This document shows positions 33,966 to 43,620 of a DNA stretch of 64,000 nt, one piece after another. A program made the position numbers and the translations under genes. The notes under the pieces are model-generated. The model saw only the letters and a program-made list of their open reading frames with translations, made no database searches and was not told the origin of the DNA. Each line of letters opens with the position of its first letter. The stretch's first letter is position 1. This DNA comes from Niallia circulans NBRC 13626 (GTDB lineage Bacteria; Bacillota; Bacilli; Bacillales; Cytobacillaceae): the NCBI RefSeq assembly GCF_001591585.1, contig NZ_BCVE01000002.1, positions 334,558-398,557 on the forward strand, given 5' to 3'.

Positions 33966-34439
33966 TTAAGAATGTTTCTTTTTTCTAAAATAAATTAAGC
34001 AATATTTAACTACATACCCACTAATGATTCCAGGTATCAAAAATACCATGGGCAAAAATACAGGACCTAACAATACTCCAAATAACTTCATTTGCGTCGA
34101 ATAAAAAACACCTACGGTAACAAAATATGCGCAAAACACAAATGGTAAGAAAGCATATTCATTTTCTGATTCCATAACTTCCTTATAGGCATCCCACATT
34201 GCGAACATATATAAACACGGATAAAACAATATCCATTGAAAGTCGATAATTTCAATTGCCTCTTGGATATTGCCACAAAAACTCAGCATAATAGCTAAAT
34301 TAAAATTACTTTTCGCATTTATAATAAATTCTAAGATAACTAATAGTGTTCCTTTCCAATATTTTTTCAATAATAACTGACTAAAACCAGGTAAAGCTAT
34401 ACTCCACATGATTGCTTCAATTCTACTTAGGCCCTTCAT
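33966..34439 (-). CDS. Hypothetical membrane protein
   Basis: About 157 residues with four or five hydrophobic segments (around residues 10-30, 40-60, 75-90, 95-115 and 120-145) and a basic C-terminus IYFRKKKHS. It begins MKGLSRIEAIMWSIALPGFSQLLLKKYWKG; the PGFSQLL(KK)YWKG pattern resembles small DUF5683/DUF6677-type bacterial membrane proteins, a weak recollection only. I start at the ATG at 34439, preceded by GGTGAT; an ATG at 34451 is possible. No operon partner. Function unknown. Confidence 0.65.
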   Translation of the reverse strand: MKGLSRIEAIMWSIALPGFSQLLLKKYWKGTLLVILEFIINAKSNFNLAIMLSFCGNIQEAIEIIDFQWILFYPCLYMFAMWDAYKEVMESENEYAFLPFVFCAYFVTVGVFYSTQMKLFGVLLGPVFLPMVFLIPGIISGYVVKYCLIYFRKKKHS

Positions 34440-34585
34440 TGGTATCACCATCTATTTTTCTATACCTACTATTACATTTTTAGCGAAATCTTGATATTTT
34501 ATTCAAAATAAATTGTTATATTTTTACAAAATAAAAAAATGGATGAAAATACTGTTTATAGAGATCCATATTTCATATAAACACT

Positions 34586-34610
34586 AAAAAAGAGCCCTAG
34601 GGCTCTTTTT
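34586..34610 (-). terminator. Terminator of the aapJQMP operon
   Basis: AAAAAGAGCCC and GGGCTCTTTTT are directly complementary around a 2-base centre, overlapping the aapP stop codon by two bases; a T-run follows on the minus strand. Confidence 0.9.
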
Positions 34611-35388
34611 ATAATATCTGAGATAAAAACGCTTTTGTCCGTTCATGCTTCGGATGATCAAATAGTTCTTCCGGTTTTCCGGTTTCTACAATTTCGCCTT
34701 TATCAAAAAGGATGATTCGATCTGCCACTTGTCTTGCAAAACCCATCTCATGTGTTACCACCAACATGGTCATGCCTGACTCTGCTAGAGTTTTCATAAC
34801 ATCTAATACTTCCTTTACCATTTCAGGATCTAGTGCAGAAGTAGGTTCATCAAACAGCATAATCTTCGGCTGCATCGCTAATGCTCGTGCAATTGCAACA
34901 CGTTGCTGTTGTCCACCTGACAATTGTCCTGGATACTTATTTGCTTGTTCTGGAATACCAACTCTTTCAAGTAATTCTTTCGCAATTTGTTCTGCCTTTG
35001 TTTTTTTCCACTTTCTCACCCAAATTGGTGCTAAAGAGATATTCTTTAGGATAGTCATATGAGGGAATAAATTAAATGATTGAAACACCATTCCCGTTTC
35101 TTTCCGAATTTCTTCAATGTTTTTCAAATCATCTGTTAATGCAATATTATCAACCGTTATATGCCCCTTTTGAAATTCCTCTAAAGCATTTATCGTACGA
35201 ATAAAGGTTGACTTACCAGAACCTGATGGTCCTAAAATTACAATTACCTCCCCTTGCTTTACCGTAAGATCTACGTCTTTTAATACATGGTGGTCTCCAT
35301 ACCATTTATTCAATTTAGTAACTTTAATAATATCCTCTCTCTCATTTAGAGGCGTCGACAATTTATTTACACTAAAGACACTTTCCAT
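34609..35388 (-). CDS. aapP: Amino-acid ABC transporter ATPase (AapP/GlnQ type)
   Basis: A 259-residue ATPase of the polar amino-acid uptake family: Walker [10 protein letters not shown], signature [16 protein letters not shown], Walker [14 protein letters not shown], switch His in VVTHEMG. It energises uptake of amino acids by the upstream permeases. Last gene of a four-gene operon (binding protein, two permeases, ATPase) with 16 bases to the permease gene. AAAGGAG precedes the ATG. The Aap designation comes from the two long permeases and the binding protein upstream; the ATPase alone could not be told from GlnQ. Confidence 0.85.
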   Translation of the reverse strand: MESVFSVNKLSTPLNEREDIIKVTKLNKWYGDHHVLKDVDLTVKQGEVIVILGPSGSGKSTFIRTINALEEFQKGHITVDNIALTDDLKNIEEIRKETGMVFQSFNLFPHMTILKNISLAPIWVRKWKKTKAEQIAKELLERVGIPEQANKYPGQLSGGQQQRVAIARALAMQPKIMLFDEPTSALDPEMVKEVLDVMKTLAESGMTMLVVTHEMGFARQVADRIILFDKGEIVETGKPEELFDHPKHERTKAFLSQIL

Positions 35389-35404
35389 CCTCTCATTCTC
35401 CTTT

Positions 35405-36601
35405 CTATCTCGTCCCTACACCAAGTGATTTTTCTATATGCTTACTTACATGCGACATTAAGAAACAGAAGATGAAGTATATAAAAGCAATCACAATATA
35501 TAACTCCATATATTTACCTAAATATTCCGGATTTGCAGCAATTTTTTTTCCCATTCCAAGAAAATCTGCTAATCCAATAACCGCAACTAGAGATGTATCT
35601 TTAAAGATGGAAATAAATTGACCAACCATAGCTGGGATAACTGCTTTTAAAGCCTGTGGCAATATGACAAAAATCATTACCTTAAAATTATTTAATCCTA
35701 GAGCTTGCGCTGCTTCAAATTGTCCTCTCGGTATTGATTGCAGGCCTCCACGTATATTTTCTGCTAAATAGGCCGCACTGAATAAAGTGAATGCTATCAT
35801 TGCCCGGACTACATTATCTAGTTCGATTCCCCCAAGGAACATCGGCAGCAATAATTGGGCAATAAATAACACCATAATCAGCGGCATTCCTCGGATTAAT
35901 TCTATATAAAGAATACAGCAATATTTGATTATAGGCAGTTTACTTCGTCTCCCCACTGCTAGGAGTAAACCTAATGGGAAAGAACAAATAATTGCAACCG
36001 AAGCGATAACAAGCGTTAATAAAAATCCTCCCCAAATATTTGTTTTTACTGGCTCAAGTACACCAAACCCATTAATAATAGAAAGAGTAATCGGTATATA
36101 TAAAATCCATAATATTAGGAGGGGGATTTTTAACTTCGGAACATATTTTCCGATAAAGTAAAAAAGGAATATCACTGCTGCACTCGTAAATAAATATACT
36201 TTTGATTCCATTGCCGTATAAGGAATTACTCCAAATATAACTAGAAGAATACTAAGACTAATGGCAACATGTCCGATAATCCCTCTCCAAGCTCCCCAAG
36301 TAGTACCTAAAAACACTGATAATAACAGAAGAGATATCCACAACCTCCATATTTCTTCTATTGGAAATTGTCCGACAAAGAGGAGCCTTAAATTGTCAGT
36401 AACAACTCCCCATTCACTTGCCAATAAAAACTTACCTATTCTCGTAAGCAAAGAAATAGTAACCATTAATGTGACAATCGTTAAAATAGCATTTTTCCAA
36501 TCCTTAAATAAGTTATTTTTCAGCCATAATTGTAATTTCTTTTGTTTATTCAATTTTTTCGTTTCCAAAACTGGTTCCGTATTCAGTTGTATATTATCCA
36601 T
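35405..36601 (-). CDS. aapM: General L-amino-acid ABC permease AapM-like
   Basis: A 398-residue permease, much longer than the 220-residue GlnP type. It has an N-terminal region with extra membrane segments (residues 30-200) and a C-terminal ABC permease domain with the EAA loop [20 protein letters not shown]. This long form is the AapM/BztC type otherwise best known from alpha-proteobacteria. It lies 8 bases after the aapQ-like stop. Transports amino acids through a heterodimer with the next permease. Confidence 0.8.
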   Translation of the reverse strand: MDNIQLNTEPVLETKKLNKQKKLQLWLKNNLFKDWKNAILTIVTLMVTISLLTRIGKFLLASEWGVVTDNLRLLFVGQFPIEEIWRLWISLLLLSVFLGTTWGAWRGIIGHVAISLSILLVIFGVIPYTAMESKVYLFTSAAVIFLFYFIGKYVPKLKIPLLILWILYIPITLSIINGFGVLEPVKTNIWGGFLLTLVIASVAIICSFPLGLLLAVGRRSKLPIIKYCCILYIELIRGMPLIMVLFIAQLLLPMFLGGIELDNVVRAMIAFTLFSAAYLAENIRGGLQSIPRGQFEAAQALGLNNFKVMIFVILPQALKAVIPAMVGQFISIFKDTSLVAVIGLADFLGMGKKIAANPEYLGKYMELYIVIAFIYFIFCFLMSHVSKHIEKSLGVGTR

Positions 36602-36609
36602 TTACCTCC

Positions 36610-37782
36610 CTACCTTTCTACCAGCTGGAATTTTTTATTAAAAATATTCATTAACAGTGATGTAGTTAAGCTAAATAATAAATACACAGAAATAACAATT
36701 AATAAAGTTTCTAATGTATGTCCTGTCTGGTTAATAATTGTATTTCCGATTCCAACAATATCTTGATATGCTACAGCCATTGCTAAACTTGAGTTTTTTA
36801 TTAAATTTAAATATTGGCTTGTTAATGGCGGGATAATGATTCTAATTGCTTGCGGAAAAATAATTAAACGAAGTGCTGTATGACTTTTAAATCCAAGCGC
36901 TTTAGCAGCTTCTGTCTGCCCTTTTGGAACCCCCATTATTCCTGCACGAACAATTTCAGAAATATAGGTTGATGTATAGATTGTTAAGGCAGCTAAAACA
37001 GACATAAACCCGATGGATAATGACGTTCCTCCTTCAAATGAATTACCATTAAATACAGGAACAGAAAAACCAAGTGGTCCATTTCCTAAAATAATATAGA
37101 TAATTATCGTTCCAATTACTATTAATCCCACACTTGAAATGAACGGATATGTAGACTTACCTGATTCTATCGATACTTTGGTTAATTTTTTGAATAAAAT
37201 TATGCTTCCTGCGATTAAAAAAATTAGAATGACAAGCCAGATTAGCGTATTATCCTGTAAGGTAAACCACGGAATAGAGGCACCTCTATTTGAAAAATAA
37301 AACGGCCCAACCGATATAGCATCTTGAATTTTCGGCATTGGTAAAAAAACAGCAAAATTCCAAATGAAAATTTGAACCAATAATGGTGTATTTCTAAAAA
37401 CTTCAACATATACTGTTGCCACTTTACTGACTAACCAGTTGTTTGATAATCTCGCAACTCCTACAATGACTCCAATAATAGTTGCAAGGATAATCCCAAA
37501 AACGGAAACCTTAAGTGTATTTAATAATCCTACTAATAAAGCACGTGTATAAGGATCGTCAGGTGTATAACTAATAATAGATTCTGCTATAGGGAAAGAT
37601 GCTTTTAAATTTAAGTAGTCTAATCCTAATACTAAACCTATTTGTTCAAGACCTGATATTACATTTCTCACCATAAAGGCAATTACTATTCCTACAATTA
37701 GAACAAAGATAATTTGACTAATTATCGGGACCACTTTTCTATTTCTCCAAAGAGGAGTCGATGTTGTTTTTTTCATTTCCAC
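36610..37782 (-). CDS. aapQ: General L-amino-acid ABC permease AapQ-like
   Basis: A 390-residue permease with an N-terminal membrane segment, a large insert (about residues 130-220) and a C-terminal EAA motif GQTEAAKALGFKSHTALRLI. The long insert between the first helices is typical of AapQ/BztB. Second gene of the operon; 97 bases separate it from aapJ, and those contain a stem-loop that may reduce downstream expression. Confidence 0.8.
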   Translation of the reverse strand: MEMKKTTSTPLWRNRKVVPIISQIIFVLIVGIVIAFMVRNVISGLEQIGLVLGLDYLNLKASFPIAESIISYTPDDPYTRALLVGLLNTLKVSVFGIILATIIGVIVGVARLSNNWLVSKVATVYVEVFRNTPLLVQIFIWNFAVFLPMPKIQDAISVGPFYFSNRGASIPWFTLQDNTLIWLVILIFLIAGSIILFKKLTKVSIESGKSTYPFISSVGLIVIGTIIIYIILGNGPLGFSVPVFNGNSFEGGTSLSIGFMSVLAALTIYTSTYISEIVRAGIMGVPKGQTEAAKALGFKSHTALRLIIFPQAIRIIIPPLTSQYLNLIKNSSLAMAVAYQDIVGIGNTIINQTGHTLETLLIVISVYLLFSLTTSLLMNIFNKKFQLVER

Positions 37783-37810
37783 TATTTCTCACCTCTCACT
37801 TAAAAGAATA

Positions 37811-37856
37811 GGGGGTATCTCAAATAGATTAGACACTTTGGTTTTTGAGACCCCCC
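37811..37856 (-). terminator. Intercistronic stem-loop between aapJ and aapQ
   Basis: GGGGGTATCTCAAA (37811-37824) pairs with TTTGAGACCCCC (37844-37855) with a 2-base bulge. On the minus strand TATTCTTTT follows. Likely a partial terminator or mRNA stabiliser that makes the binding-protein gene more abundant than the permeases, a common ABC pattern. Confidence 0.65.
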
Positions 37857-37879
37857 ATATTTTTATCTGTTATTACCTA

Positions 37880-38953
37880 TTAACGGAATGGAATAGAGTA
37901 CAATAATCCCCCATCAGTATATAACGCATTTTGTGCACGCTCTAATTTGAACACTGTGTCAGGGCCTAAATTTCGCTCGTATATTTCACCATAGTTACCA
38001 ACTTGTTTAATTACTTGGTAGGCAAAATCATTGGCTAAGCCTAGCTGTTCTCCTAGATTACCTTCCACTCCTAAAAGACGCTTAATCTCTGGGTTTTCAC
38101 TAGTTAAGAAATCATCTACGTTTTTAGAGGTAATACCGAATTCTTCCGCTTGAATGGTTGCATATACAATCCATGATACTGCATCCGCCCATTTTTCGTC
38201 TCCATCCTTAACAGCTGGAGCTAGTGGTTCTTTTGATAATGTTTCTTCTAAAATAATATGAGCATCTGGATCCTGCAAAGTAGACTGGCGAGAAACTAAT
38301 CCTGATTTATCTGTTGTCCAAGCATCAATAGAACCCTGTTCATATGCAGCAATTACAGCATCTGCATTATCAAATGTTTGTGCTGTATAGTTAACACCAG
38401 CTGCTTTCATCTGATCAGCTAAGTTTAATTCGGTTGTTGTTCCCGTTTCTACTCCAATTGTTTTACCCTCTAAATCTTTCAGTGTTTTGATTCCACTATC
38501 CTTTGGAACCATTATTCCCTGCCCATCATAGAAAGTAACTGGAGCAAAACTTAGCCCCACTTCAGCATCACGGTTTGTTGTCCAAGTTGTATTACGAATT
38601 AATACATCTACTTCACCAGATTGAACAGCCGTAAAGCGGTCTGTAGCTGATAGTGGTCTAAACTCAATTTTGGAAGGATCTCCAAGAACTCCCGCTGCAA
38701 TTGCTCTTGCAAAATCAACATCAAAACCAGTATTTTTTCCATCTGAACCTATGTAGCCAAAACCAGGAAGAGCATCATTAACACCTGCTTTTAATGTCCC
38801 TCTATCTTTAATGGTTTCAAGTAAACTTTTAGAAGAACTTGTTTTTGCACCATTAGTACTTTCCCCATCTGATCCTGACTTACTTGAGCAGCCAGCTAAA
38901 GCTAGAACAAGCACTAATAAAATACTAAAAGTAAGCGACAAACTTTTCTTCAT
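37880..38953 (-). CDS. aapJ: General L-amino-acid-binding lipoprotein AapJ-like
   Basis: A 357-residue extracytoplasmic solute-binding lipoprotein: signal with lipobox LAGC (Cys22) and a Ser/Gly/Lys-rich linker, then TLKAGVNDALPGFGYIGSDGKNTGFDVDFARA, the family-3 start, and a C-terminal block NLGPDTVFKLERAQNALYTDGGLLY. That C-terminal NLGPxxxFxLxRxxNAL...DGGL ending is the mark of AapJ-type and not GlnH-type proteins. First gene of the operon aapJ-Q-M-P; AGGGGG precedes the ATG. Broad amino-acid uptake is expected from the family; specificity cannot be read. Confidence 0.85.
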   Translation of the reverse strand: MKKSLSLTFSILLVLVLALAGCSSKSGSDGESTNGAKTSSSKSLLETIKDRGTLKAGVNDALPGFGYIGSDGKNTGFDVDFARAIAAGVLGDPSKIEFRPLSATDRFTAVQSGEVDVLIRNTTWTTNRDAEVGLSFAPVTFYDGQGIMVPKDSGIKTLKDLEGKTIGVETGTTTELNLADQMKAAGVNYTAQTFDNADAVIAAYEQGSIDAWTTDKSGLVSRQSTLQDPDAHIILEETLSKEPLAPAVKDGDEKWADAVSWIVYATIQAEEFGITSKNVDDFLTSENPEIKRLLGVEGNLGEQLGLANDFAYQVIKQVGNYGEIYERNLGPDTVFKLERAQNALYTDGGLLYSIPFR

Positions 38954-39474
38954 ACAATATATCCCCCTATATCTTGTTTTTATGATACTAGCAAACTCTA
39001 ATTAAAAGAATATTCAATCTATTATATTTACAAGAATACTCTTATTACATCAAATGTTAGTATCAGTCCTATTAGAAGTTAAAAAGCCAACTCATTTAAC
39101 AATTGTTTGTTAACTTTTGTAACATCATGTTTTTATTATACCTATTTTTATTAGAATTACAAATAGTTTTTTGAAAACTTTTAATTATGAAAATAATTTA
39201 AACGTTTTCGTTTTTATTTAGATTTACAAAAACCTTATATATCAGTAATTCGTATACCGAAAGACTTTCTTTTTTACTCGATACAAAAACCATCCCTCAG
39301 CTTTTATATCAGAAAAAAGATCGTATATATCTACGTTCCATCAAATAAAAATTATTTCAACATAACAAAAAGCTACATTTTGATAATAAACACTTGTTCC
39401 TTCTCCCTTCCTCCCCCTTTCATATGTTCGAAAATCTGACATCATTTCAACATAGAGCTAATTTTCCATTACAT
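38954..39474. other. Region upstream of aapJ, with a CodY-like palindrome
   Basis: About 520 bases without a gene. At 39165-39179 is AGTTTTTTGAAAACT, which matches the CodY motif AATTTTCWGAAAATT at 12 of 15 positions. It lies about 210 bases upstream of aapJ. A transporter for amino acids under CodY would be typical, but promoter elements could not be placed. Confidence 0.4.
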
Positions 39475-39540
39475 AAAAAAAGAGACTATTACAAAAGAAT
39501 CTCCATTTAAAACAGGTAGAATACTTTTGTAATAATCTCT
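39475..39540 (-). terminator. Terminator of prfC
   Basis: AGAGACTATTACAAAAG (39481-39497) pairs with CTTTTGTAATAATCTCT (39524-39540), 16 of 17 pairs, followed on the minus strand by a T-run. Confidence 0.88.
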
Positions 39541-39552
39541 TCTTTTAGTGAA

Positions 39553-41133
39553 TTATTCTTGTTCATCCATCGGATTATATAATTTCACTTCTGGATTTTT
39601 ATCTTGGAACCATCTTAATGCAAATTCATTTTCAAATAAAAATGCTTTTTTGCCGTAGCGATCCTCTACGAGCAGACTTCTTCCACTAGAAAGATTTTCA
39701 TTTACCTCTTCATCCACTAACCAACGGGCAATTTTTGAACCTACATGCTCCATAATTACTTCTACATTGTACTCATTTCTCATTCGATGCTCAAATACTT
39801 CAAATTGTAGCTGACCAACTGCTCCCAGCAAATAATCTTCTGTTTTGACAGTCTTATATAACTGAATTGCACCTTCTTGTACGAGCTGCTGAATGCCTTT
39901 ATGGAAATGTTTTTGTTTCATTACATTCTTTGCCGTTACCTTCACAAAAAGCTCAGGTGTAAATTGAGGTAGTTTTTCATATTGGTAAGCATTCTTGCTA
40001 ACCGTTAATGTATCGCCAATTTGATAAAAACCTGGATCATACAACCCAATAATATCTCCACTAACCGCCTCATTAACTGTACTTCGATCATCTGCCATAA
40101 ATTGTGTAGATTGCGCTAACTTTACTTGCTTCCCTGTTCTAGGTAAATTAACCGTCATGCCTCTTTCAAATTTCCCAGAACAAATACGTAAAAACGCGAT
40201 ACGGTCACGGTGAGCTGGATTCATATTCGCTTGAATTTTAAAAATGAACCCCGAAAACTCTTCTGATAAAGGATCAATCTCTCCAATGGTAGATTTTCTA
40301 GCTTGTGGAGACGGTGCAAATTGCAAATATGTTTCTAAAAATGTTTGTACCCCAAAATTACTTAATGCACTGCCAAAAAATACAGGTGTTAAATCACCAT
40401 TATTAATTTTCTCCTCAGAAAACTCATTTCCAGCTTCATTTAAAAGCATAATTTCTTCTAATGTTTGATCATATAAAGAATCCTGTTTAATTGGATGATC
40501 TCCTTCAATCTCACCATCTTCATTTAGATCAACATATCTTTCCTTATCTTCTACACGGAACTGCTCAATTCGATTATAAAAACGATCATATATACCTAAA
40601 AATTCTTTCCCCATTCCAATCGGCCAATTCATTGGATAAGACTCGATTCCCATTACTTCTTCTAATTCCGCAAGTAATTCAAGAGGTGGCTTCCCTTGGC
40701 GATCTAATTTATTAATAAATGTAAAAATAGGGATACCTCGCATCTTACACACTTTAAATAACTTTAACGTTTGTTCCTCTATTCCTTTTGCCGAATCAAT
40801 AATCATCACAGCACTATCCACAGCTGTTAGAGTACGATAAGTATCTTCACTAAAGTCTTGGTGTCCCGGTGTATCCAAAATATTTACTCGTGCATTTTTG
40901 TAGTCAAATTGCATCACACTTGATGTAACAGAAATCCCTCTTTGCTTTTCTATCTCCATCCAGTCACTTGTCGCATATTTTCCTGTTTTCTTCCCTTTTA
41001 CTGTTCCAGCATCTCTAATTGCTCCGCCGAATAGTAATAACTTTTCCGTTAACGTCGTTTTTCCAGCATCCGGATGGGAAATAATCGCAAAGGTGCGACG
41101 AGATAGTACATCCTGTTTAAAATTCTTTGACAT
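39553..41133 (-). CDS. prfC: Peptide chain release factor 3
   Basis: RF3 is the GTPase that recycles RF1/RF2 from the ribosome after termination. The 526-residue protein has normal length and all GTPase motifs: G1 [11 protein letters not shown]2 RGISVTS, G3 DTPGHQDF, G4 INKLDRQG. The switch sequence [11 protein letters not shown] separates RF3 from EF-G and BipA. RF3 is not universal in Bacillus (I recall it in the B. cereus group but not as essential). Monocistronic, with a terminator just beyond the stop. Confidence 0.93.
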   Translation of the reverse strand: MSKNFKQDVLSRRTFAIISHPDAGKTTLTEKLLLFGGAIRDAGTVKGKKTGKYATSDWMEIEKQRGISVTSSVMQFDYKNARVNILDTPGHQDFSEDTYRTLTAVDSAVMIIDSAKGIEEQTLKLFKVCKMRGIPIFTFINKLDRQGKPPLELLAELEEVMGIESYPMNWPIGMGKEFLGIYDRFYNRIEQFRVEDKERYVDLNEDGEIEGDHPIKQDSLYDQTLEEIMLLNEAGNEFSEEKINNGDLTPVFFGSALSNFGVQTFLETYLQFAPSPQARKSTIGEIDPLSEEFSGFIFKIQANMNPAHRDRIAFLRICSGKFERGMTVNLPRTGKQVKLAQSTQFMADDRSTVNEAVSGDIIGLYDPGFYQIGDTLTVSKNAYQYEKLPQFTPELFVKVTAKNVMKQKHFHKGIQQLVQEGAIQLYKTVKTEDYLLGAVGQLQFEVFEHRMRNEYNVEVIMEHVGSKIARWLVDEEVNENLSSGRSLLVEDRYGKKAFLFENEFALRWFQDKNPEVKLYNPMDEQE

Positions 41134-41302
41134 GTTACTTTCCTCTCTTTTACGGTTTCAAATTTAGTCCATTCCCTTATATTATCTCGATATATCAAAG
41201 TTTGCAATGGATTTAAACGTATTCAGCTACTTTTCTTTGTACTATTTTTCTTTTTTTATGATTATCCATCAATCTTATTTATTCCTAGCCAATTGATGAA
41301 CA

Positions 41303-42016
41303 TTACAGCTTAAGATTAATTTCTTCTAATACCTTTCCGATTGATTCATGAATGACAATATCAGCAATGCCATCCATTTGAGTTTGCTCTTTATTAATAA
41401 TAATAAGTTTAGCCCCTGTTTGCTTTGCAAGTAAGGGAAATTGATTTGCTGGTGAAACGGATAAAGAGGATCCTAAAACTAAGAAGACATCAGAATTTAT
41501 GGCCGCCTCTTCCGCTCTCAAAAATGGCTGTTCTGGGAGCATTTCTCCAAAAAGTACAATGGAAGGTCTTAATATTCCTCCACAACTGCATGAATAGTTG
41601 TCATGTAAATATTCATCACTAGGATAGCTCCTTCCACATATTTCACAATGAACCTTTTTTAATGTTCCATGCAATTCAGCAACTTTCTGATTTCCTGCTT
41701 CTTCGTGAAATCCATCCACATTCTGTGTGATGATTTGTTTTACATAGCCTTTTCTTTCCCAATCACTTAATATGTAATAGCCATGATGCGGCTTAAATTC
41801 ATGAATACCTTGAACTCGGTTACGATAAAACTCAATAAATTCTTGCACATGATTATTTAGGGCACTCGTACTGGAAAGGTATTGTTTTTTTTCAGCAGTC
41901 CATAATCCCTTATTAGCAGATCGAAAATCAGGCAATCCACTCTCCGTAGACATCCCAGCACCAGTAAATATAACAAAATAATTAGCAGACTTTATTAATT
42001 GAACTAAGGAATCCAT
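41303..42016 (-). CDS. NAD-dependent protein deacylase (sirtuin)
   Basis: A 237-residue Sir2 enzyme. It removes acetyl (or other acyl) groups from lysines using NAD+. The NAD motif TGAGMSTESGLPDFRS, the catalytic ITQNVDGFHEEAG (active-site His later in ELHG), and the zinc tetrad (CEIC and CSCGG) are all present. Length is similar to B. subtilis SrtN (about 247). Genes beside it give no hint of substrate. GGGGG lies near the ATG. It also carries GSSLSVSPAN, the usual nicotinamide-pocket segment. Confidence 0.92.
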   Translation of the reverse strand: MDSLVQLIKSANYFVIFTGAGMSTESGLPDFRSANKGLWTAEKKQYLSSTSALNNHVQEFIEFYRNRVQGIHEFKPHHGYYILSDWERKGYVKQIITQNVDGFHEEAGNQKVAELHGTLKKVHCEICGRSYPSDEYLHDNYSCSCGGILRPSIVLFGEMLPEQPFLRAEEAAINSDVFLVLGSSLSVSPANQFPLLAKQTGAKLIIINKEQTQMDGIADIVIHESIGKVLEEINLKL

Positions 42017-42196
42017 CTATCCATTTCCCCCTAATACATATCTTATCTATTCATTTTAGCAAATAGTTATGACTCCTCAAAATTAAGAAAGAATGATTTG
42101 CTCCCCAAAAGATAATCTGTGGAACCCTGCACGTTTCATTGCACGAAAAAGTATATTTTGTATAAATATATGTACTTTATTCACTCTACTTAATAT

Positions 42197-42231
42197 CATT
42201 AAAAGAAGACTGACTCTTCGAATCAGCCTTC
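42197..42231 (-). terminator. Terminator of the YjcZ-type genes
   Basis: GAAGACTGA (about 42205-42213) pairs with TCAGCCTTC (42223-42231), one G-T/A-C position, and on the minus strand TTTTAATG follows. About 15 bases beyond the first YjcZ-type stop. Confidence 0.65.
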
Positions 42232-42245
42232 CATTTTTCGTTATT

Positions 42246-42380
42246 TTACCATTTAAAGCAAGCTGCACCCACAATGATTAAAAGAATGAATAAAACAACG
42301 ATTAAAGCGAAACCTCCGCCGTAACCTGCACCACCATAGCCATAACCATAGCCGGGATATCCACAACCATATCCGTACAT
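42246..42380 (-). CDS. YjcZ-family sporulation mini-protein A (44 aa)
   Basis: Product [20 protein letters not shown] followed by [20 protein letters not shown] and CFKW. The glycine/tyrosine head and a single membrane helix with [16 protein letters not shown] are the YjcZ family pattern, small proteins made in sporulation. AAAGGAGG precedes the ATG. Forms a tandem pair with the next gene (36-base gap). Too short for routine gene callers. Confidence 0.9.
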   Translation of the reverse strand: MYGYGCGYPGYGYGYGGAGYGGGFALIVVLFILLIIVGAACFKW

Positions 42381-42416
42381 TCTATTTCCTCCTTTTAATA
42401 TCTGTTTCGTTACGGA

Positions 42417-42524
42417 TTAATAAAATCCGCCGTAACCCCAAGAAGCACCAATAATCACCAATAAAATAAACAATACTACTAAAAGAGCGAAACCTCCGCC
42501 GTAACCTACTCCAACTTCACCCAT
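42417..42524 (-). CDS. YjcZ-family sporulation mini-protein B (35 aa)
   Basis: Product [20 protein letters not shown] then LLVIIGASWGYGGFY. Shares the [21 protein letters not shown] core with the 44-residue neighbour, so the pair is a tandem duplication. AAAGGAGG lies about 9 bases upstream of the ATG. One membrane helix, no signal peptide cleavage site evident. Family-level function is in spores or spore coat; precise role unknown. Confidence 0.9.
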   Translation of the reverse strand: MGEVGVGYGGGFALLVVLFILLVIIGASWGYGGFY

Positions 42525-42571
42525 GAATAAAAACCTCCTTTTTTTGATTCCATATATCCTATTCAAGAATT

Positions 42572-42603
42572 AAAAATGTGCGATAGACAAATGCACATTT
42601 TTT
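42572..42603. terminator. Hairpin upstream of the YjcZ pair
   Basis: AAAAATGTGC (42572-42581) pairs with GCACATTTTT (42593-42602) around an 11-base loop, with T or A runs on both sides. Lies about 50 bases upstream of the 42524 start; either a bidirectional terminator or a leader structure. Confidence 0.6.
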
Positions 42604-42691
42604 AGGTTTTTTAACCAGATATCCTTGGGATTACATTGATCTCGTTTCTTGCTGATTTTTCCCTTATATCAAATTTTTCTTTATAAACTAC

Positions 42692-42742
42692 AAAAGGCGC
42701 TATCTTCCGAGTTTAAAAAAAACCCTTAGAAGATAGCACCTT
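42692..42742 (-). terminator. Terminator of the GbsR-like gene
   Basis: AAGGCGCTATCTTC (42694-42707) pairs with GAAGATAGCACCTT (42729-42742), one mismatch; TTTTG follows on the minus strand. Confidence 0.75.
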
Positions 42743-42753
42743 CATATAATTTT

Positions 42754-43290
42754 TTATTCTTTATTTTTTGGAATGAAATTAAAAATTTCATGTGATTCTA
42801 AACTATCTACAAAACGTTCAAGCCAATCATAATAATCTAGTGCATAATTCATTTTCTCTAAGTCATTAGTTGCATCTTTTATAACATCTTCAGAAATTCC
42901 TTCTTTATTCATTAAAGCTTTTATTTCATTCATTGATTTTTCAATTGCATATATATTTTCAGTAATCGCTAACCGCCATTTAATTGTGAAATAATCGATA
43001 AATGTTTGATACCAATCTTCTTCTGCTCTATATAAATCTTTTCGAACACCTTTTCGCCATACTTTGTCTACCATTTTCAATTCAAGCAAGGTTCTAACCG
43101 ACGTACTCATACTGGTTTTACTCATCCCTAGCTCTTCTTTCATTTCGTCAAGCGTCATAGGATTTTCTTGGAACAATAGCATTCCATATAATCTACCAAT
43201 TGATTCAGTCACTCCATATAAATCCATGTTTTGAGCTACGGAATCAATCACTCTCTCTCGAGCAATATTTAACTGCTCCCTATCCGTCAT
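42754..43290 (-). CDS. GbsR/OpcR-type transcriptional regulator of osmoprotectant uptake
   Basis: A 178-residue MarR-like winged-helix protein: GVTESIGRLYGMLLFQENPMTLDEMKEELGMSKTSMSTSV is the GbsR-family DNA-binding block, and the C-terminus ends in a coiled region and LDYYDWLERFVDSLE. GbsR proteins are choline or osmoprotectant sensors that repress opu and gbs genes. It is divergent from opuA with a 330-base gap, so it is likely the opuA regulator here. In B. subtilis, GbsR and OpcR control opuB/opuC/gbsAB rather than opuA, so this pairing is different. Which ligand it senses is unknown. Confidence 0.82.
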   Translation of the reverse strand: MTDREQLNIARERVIDSVAQNMDLYGVTESIGRLYGMLLFQENPMTLDEMKEELGMSKTSMSTSVRTLLELKMVDKVWRKGVRKDLYRAEEDWYQTFIDYFTIKWRLAITENIYAIEKSMNEIKALMNKEGISEDVIKDATNDLEKMNYALDYYDWLERFVDSLESHEIFNFIPKNKE

Positions 43291-43620
43291 TTATCATTCA
43301 CATCCATATTATATGTTTACTTATACATTGTAATCATGATTATTTCAATAATCAAGGTGAATCAATAATCAAGCACTTAAATACTTTTTCTGTTTATAGA
43401 TTAACATGAATAAAAAAATTGTAAAGTAGTAACCTAGATAGTATATCAAAGCATTTGGGCGCATTATTAAGCATATAAGCCCTATAGTTCATACAGTTTT
43501 TTCTGTACGTTCAGAATGAATCTTTTTAACTGATTATACAGTTTGAAGTGTCTATTGGTTATCTTCTATAATATATGTAGGCTCGCTTTACAGAGCGTTT
43601 AGAATTAAAGAGGTGAAAGA
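43291..43620 (+). promoter_or_regulatory. GbsR-opuA divergent region with opuA promoter and repeated ATACAGTTT
   Basis: opuA promoter: TTGAAG (43543-43548), 18 bases, TATAAT (43567-43572). The 9-mer ATACAGTTT occurs at 43491-43499 and 43536-43544, the second copy overlapping the -35 hexamer; the first is part of TACAG-N6-CTGTA (43492-43507), an inverted repeat. This is where a repressor or activator such as the adjacent GbsR-like protein could bind. AGAGGTGA is the ribosome binding site. Confidence 0.6.

Noticed and set aside
42083..42281. Two overlapping opposite-strand frames of about 62 codons
   Set aside because: They overlap the terminator and the 3' end of a YjcZ gene and lack ribosome binding sites.
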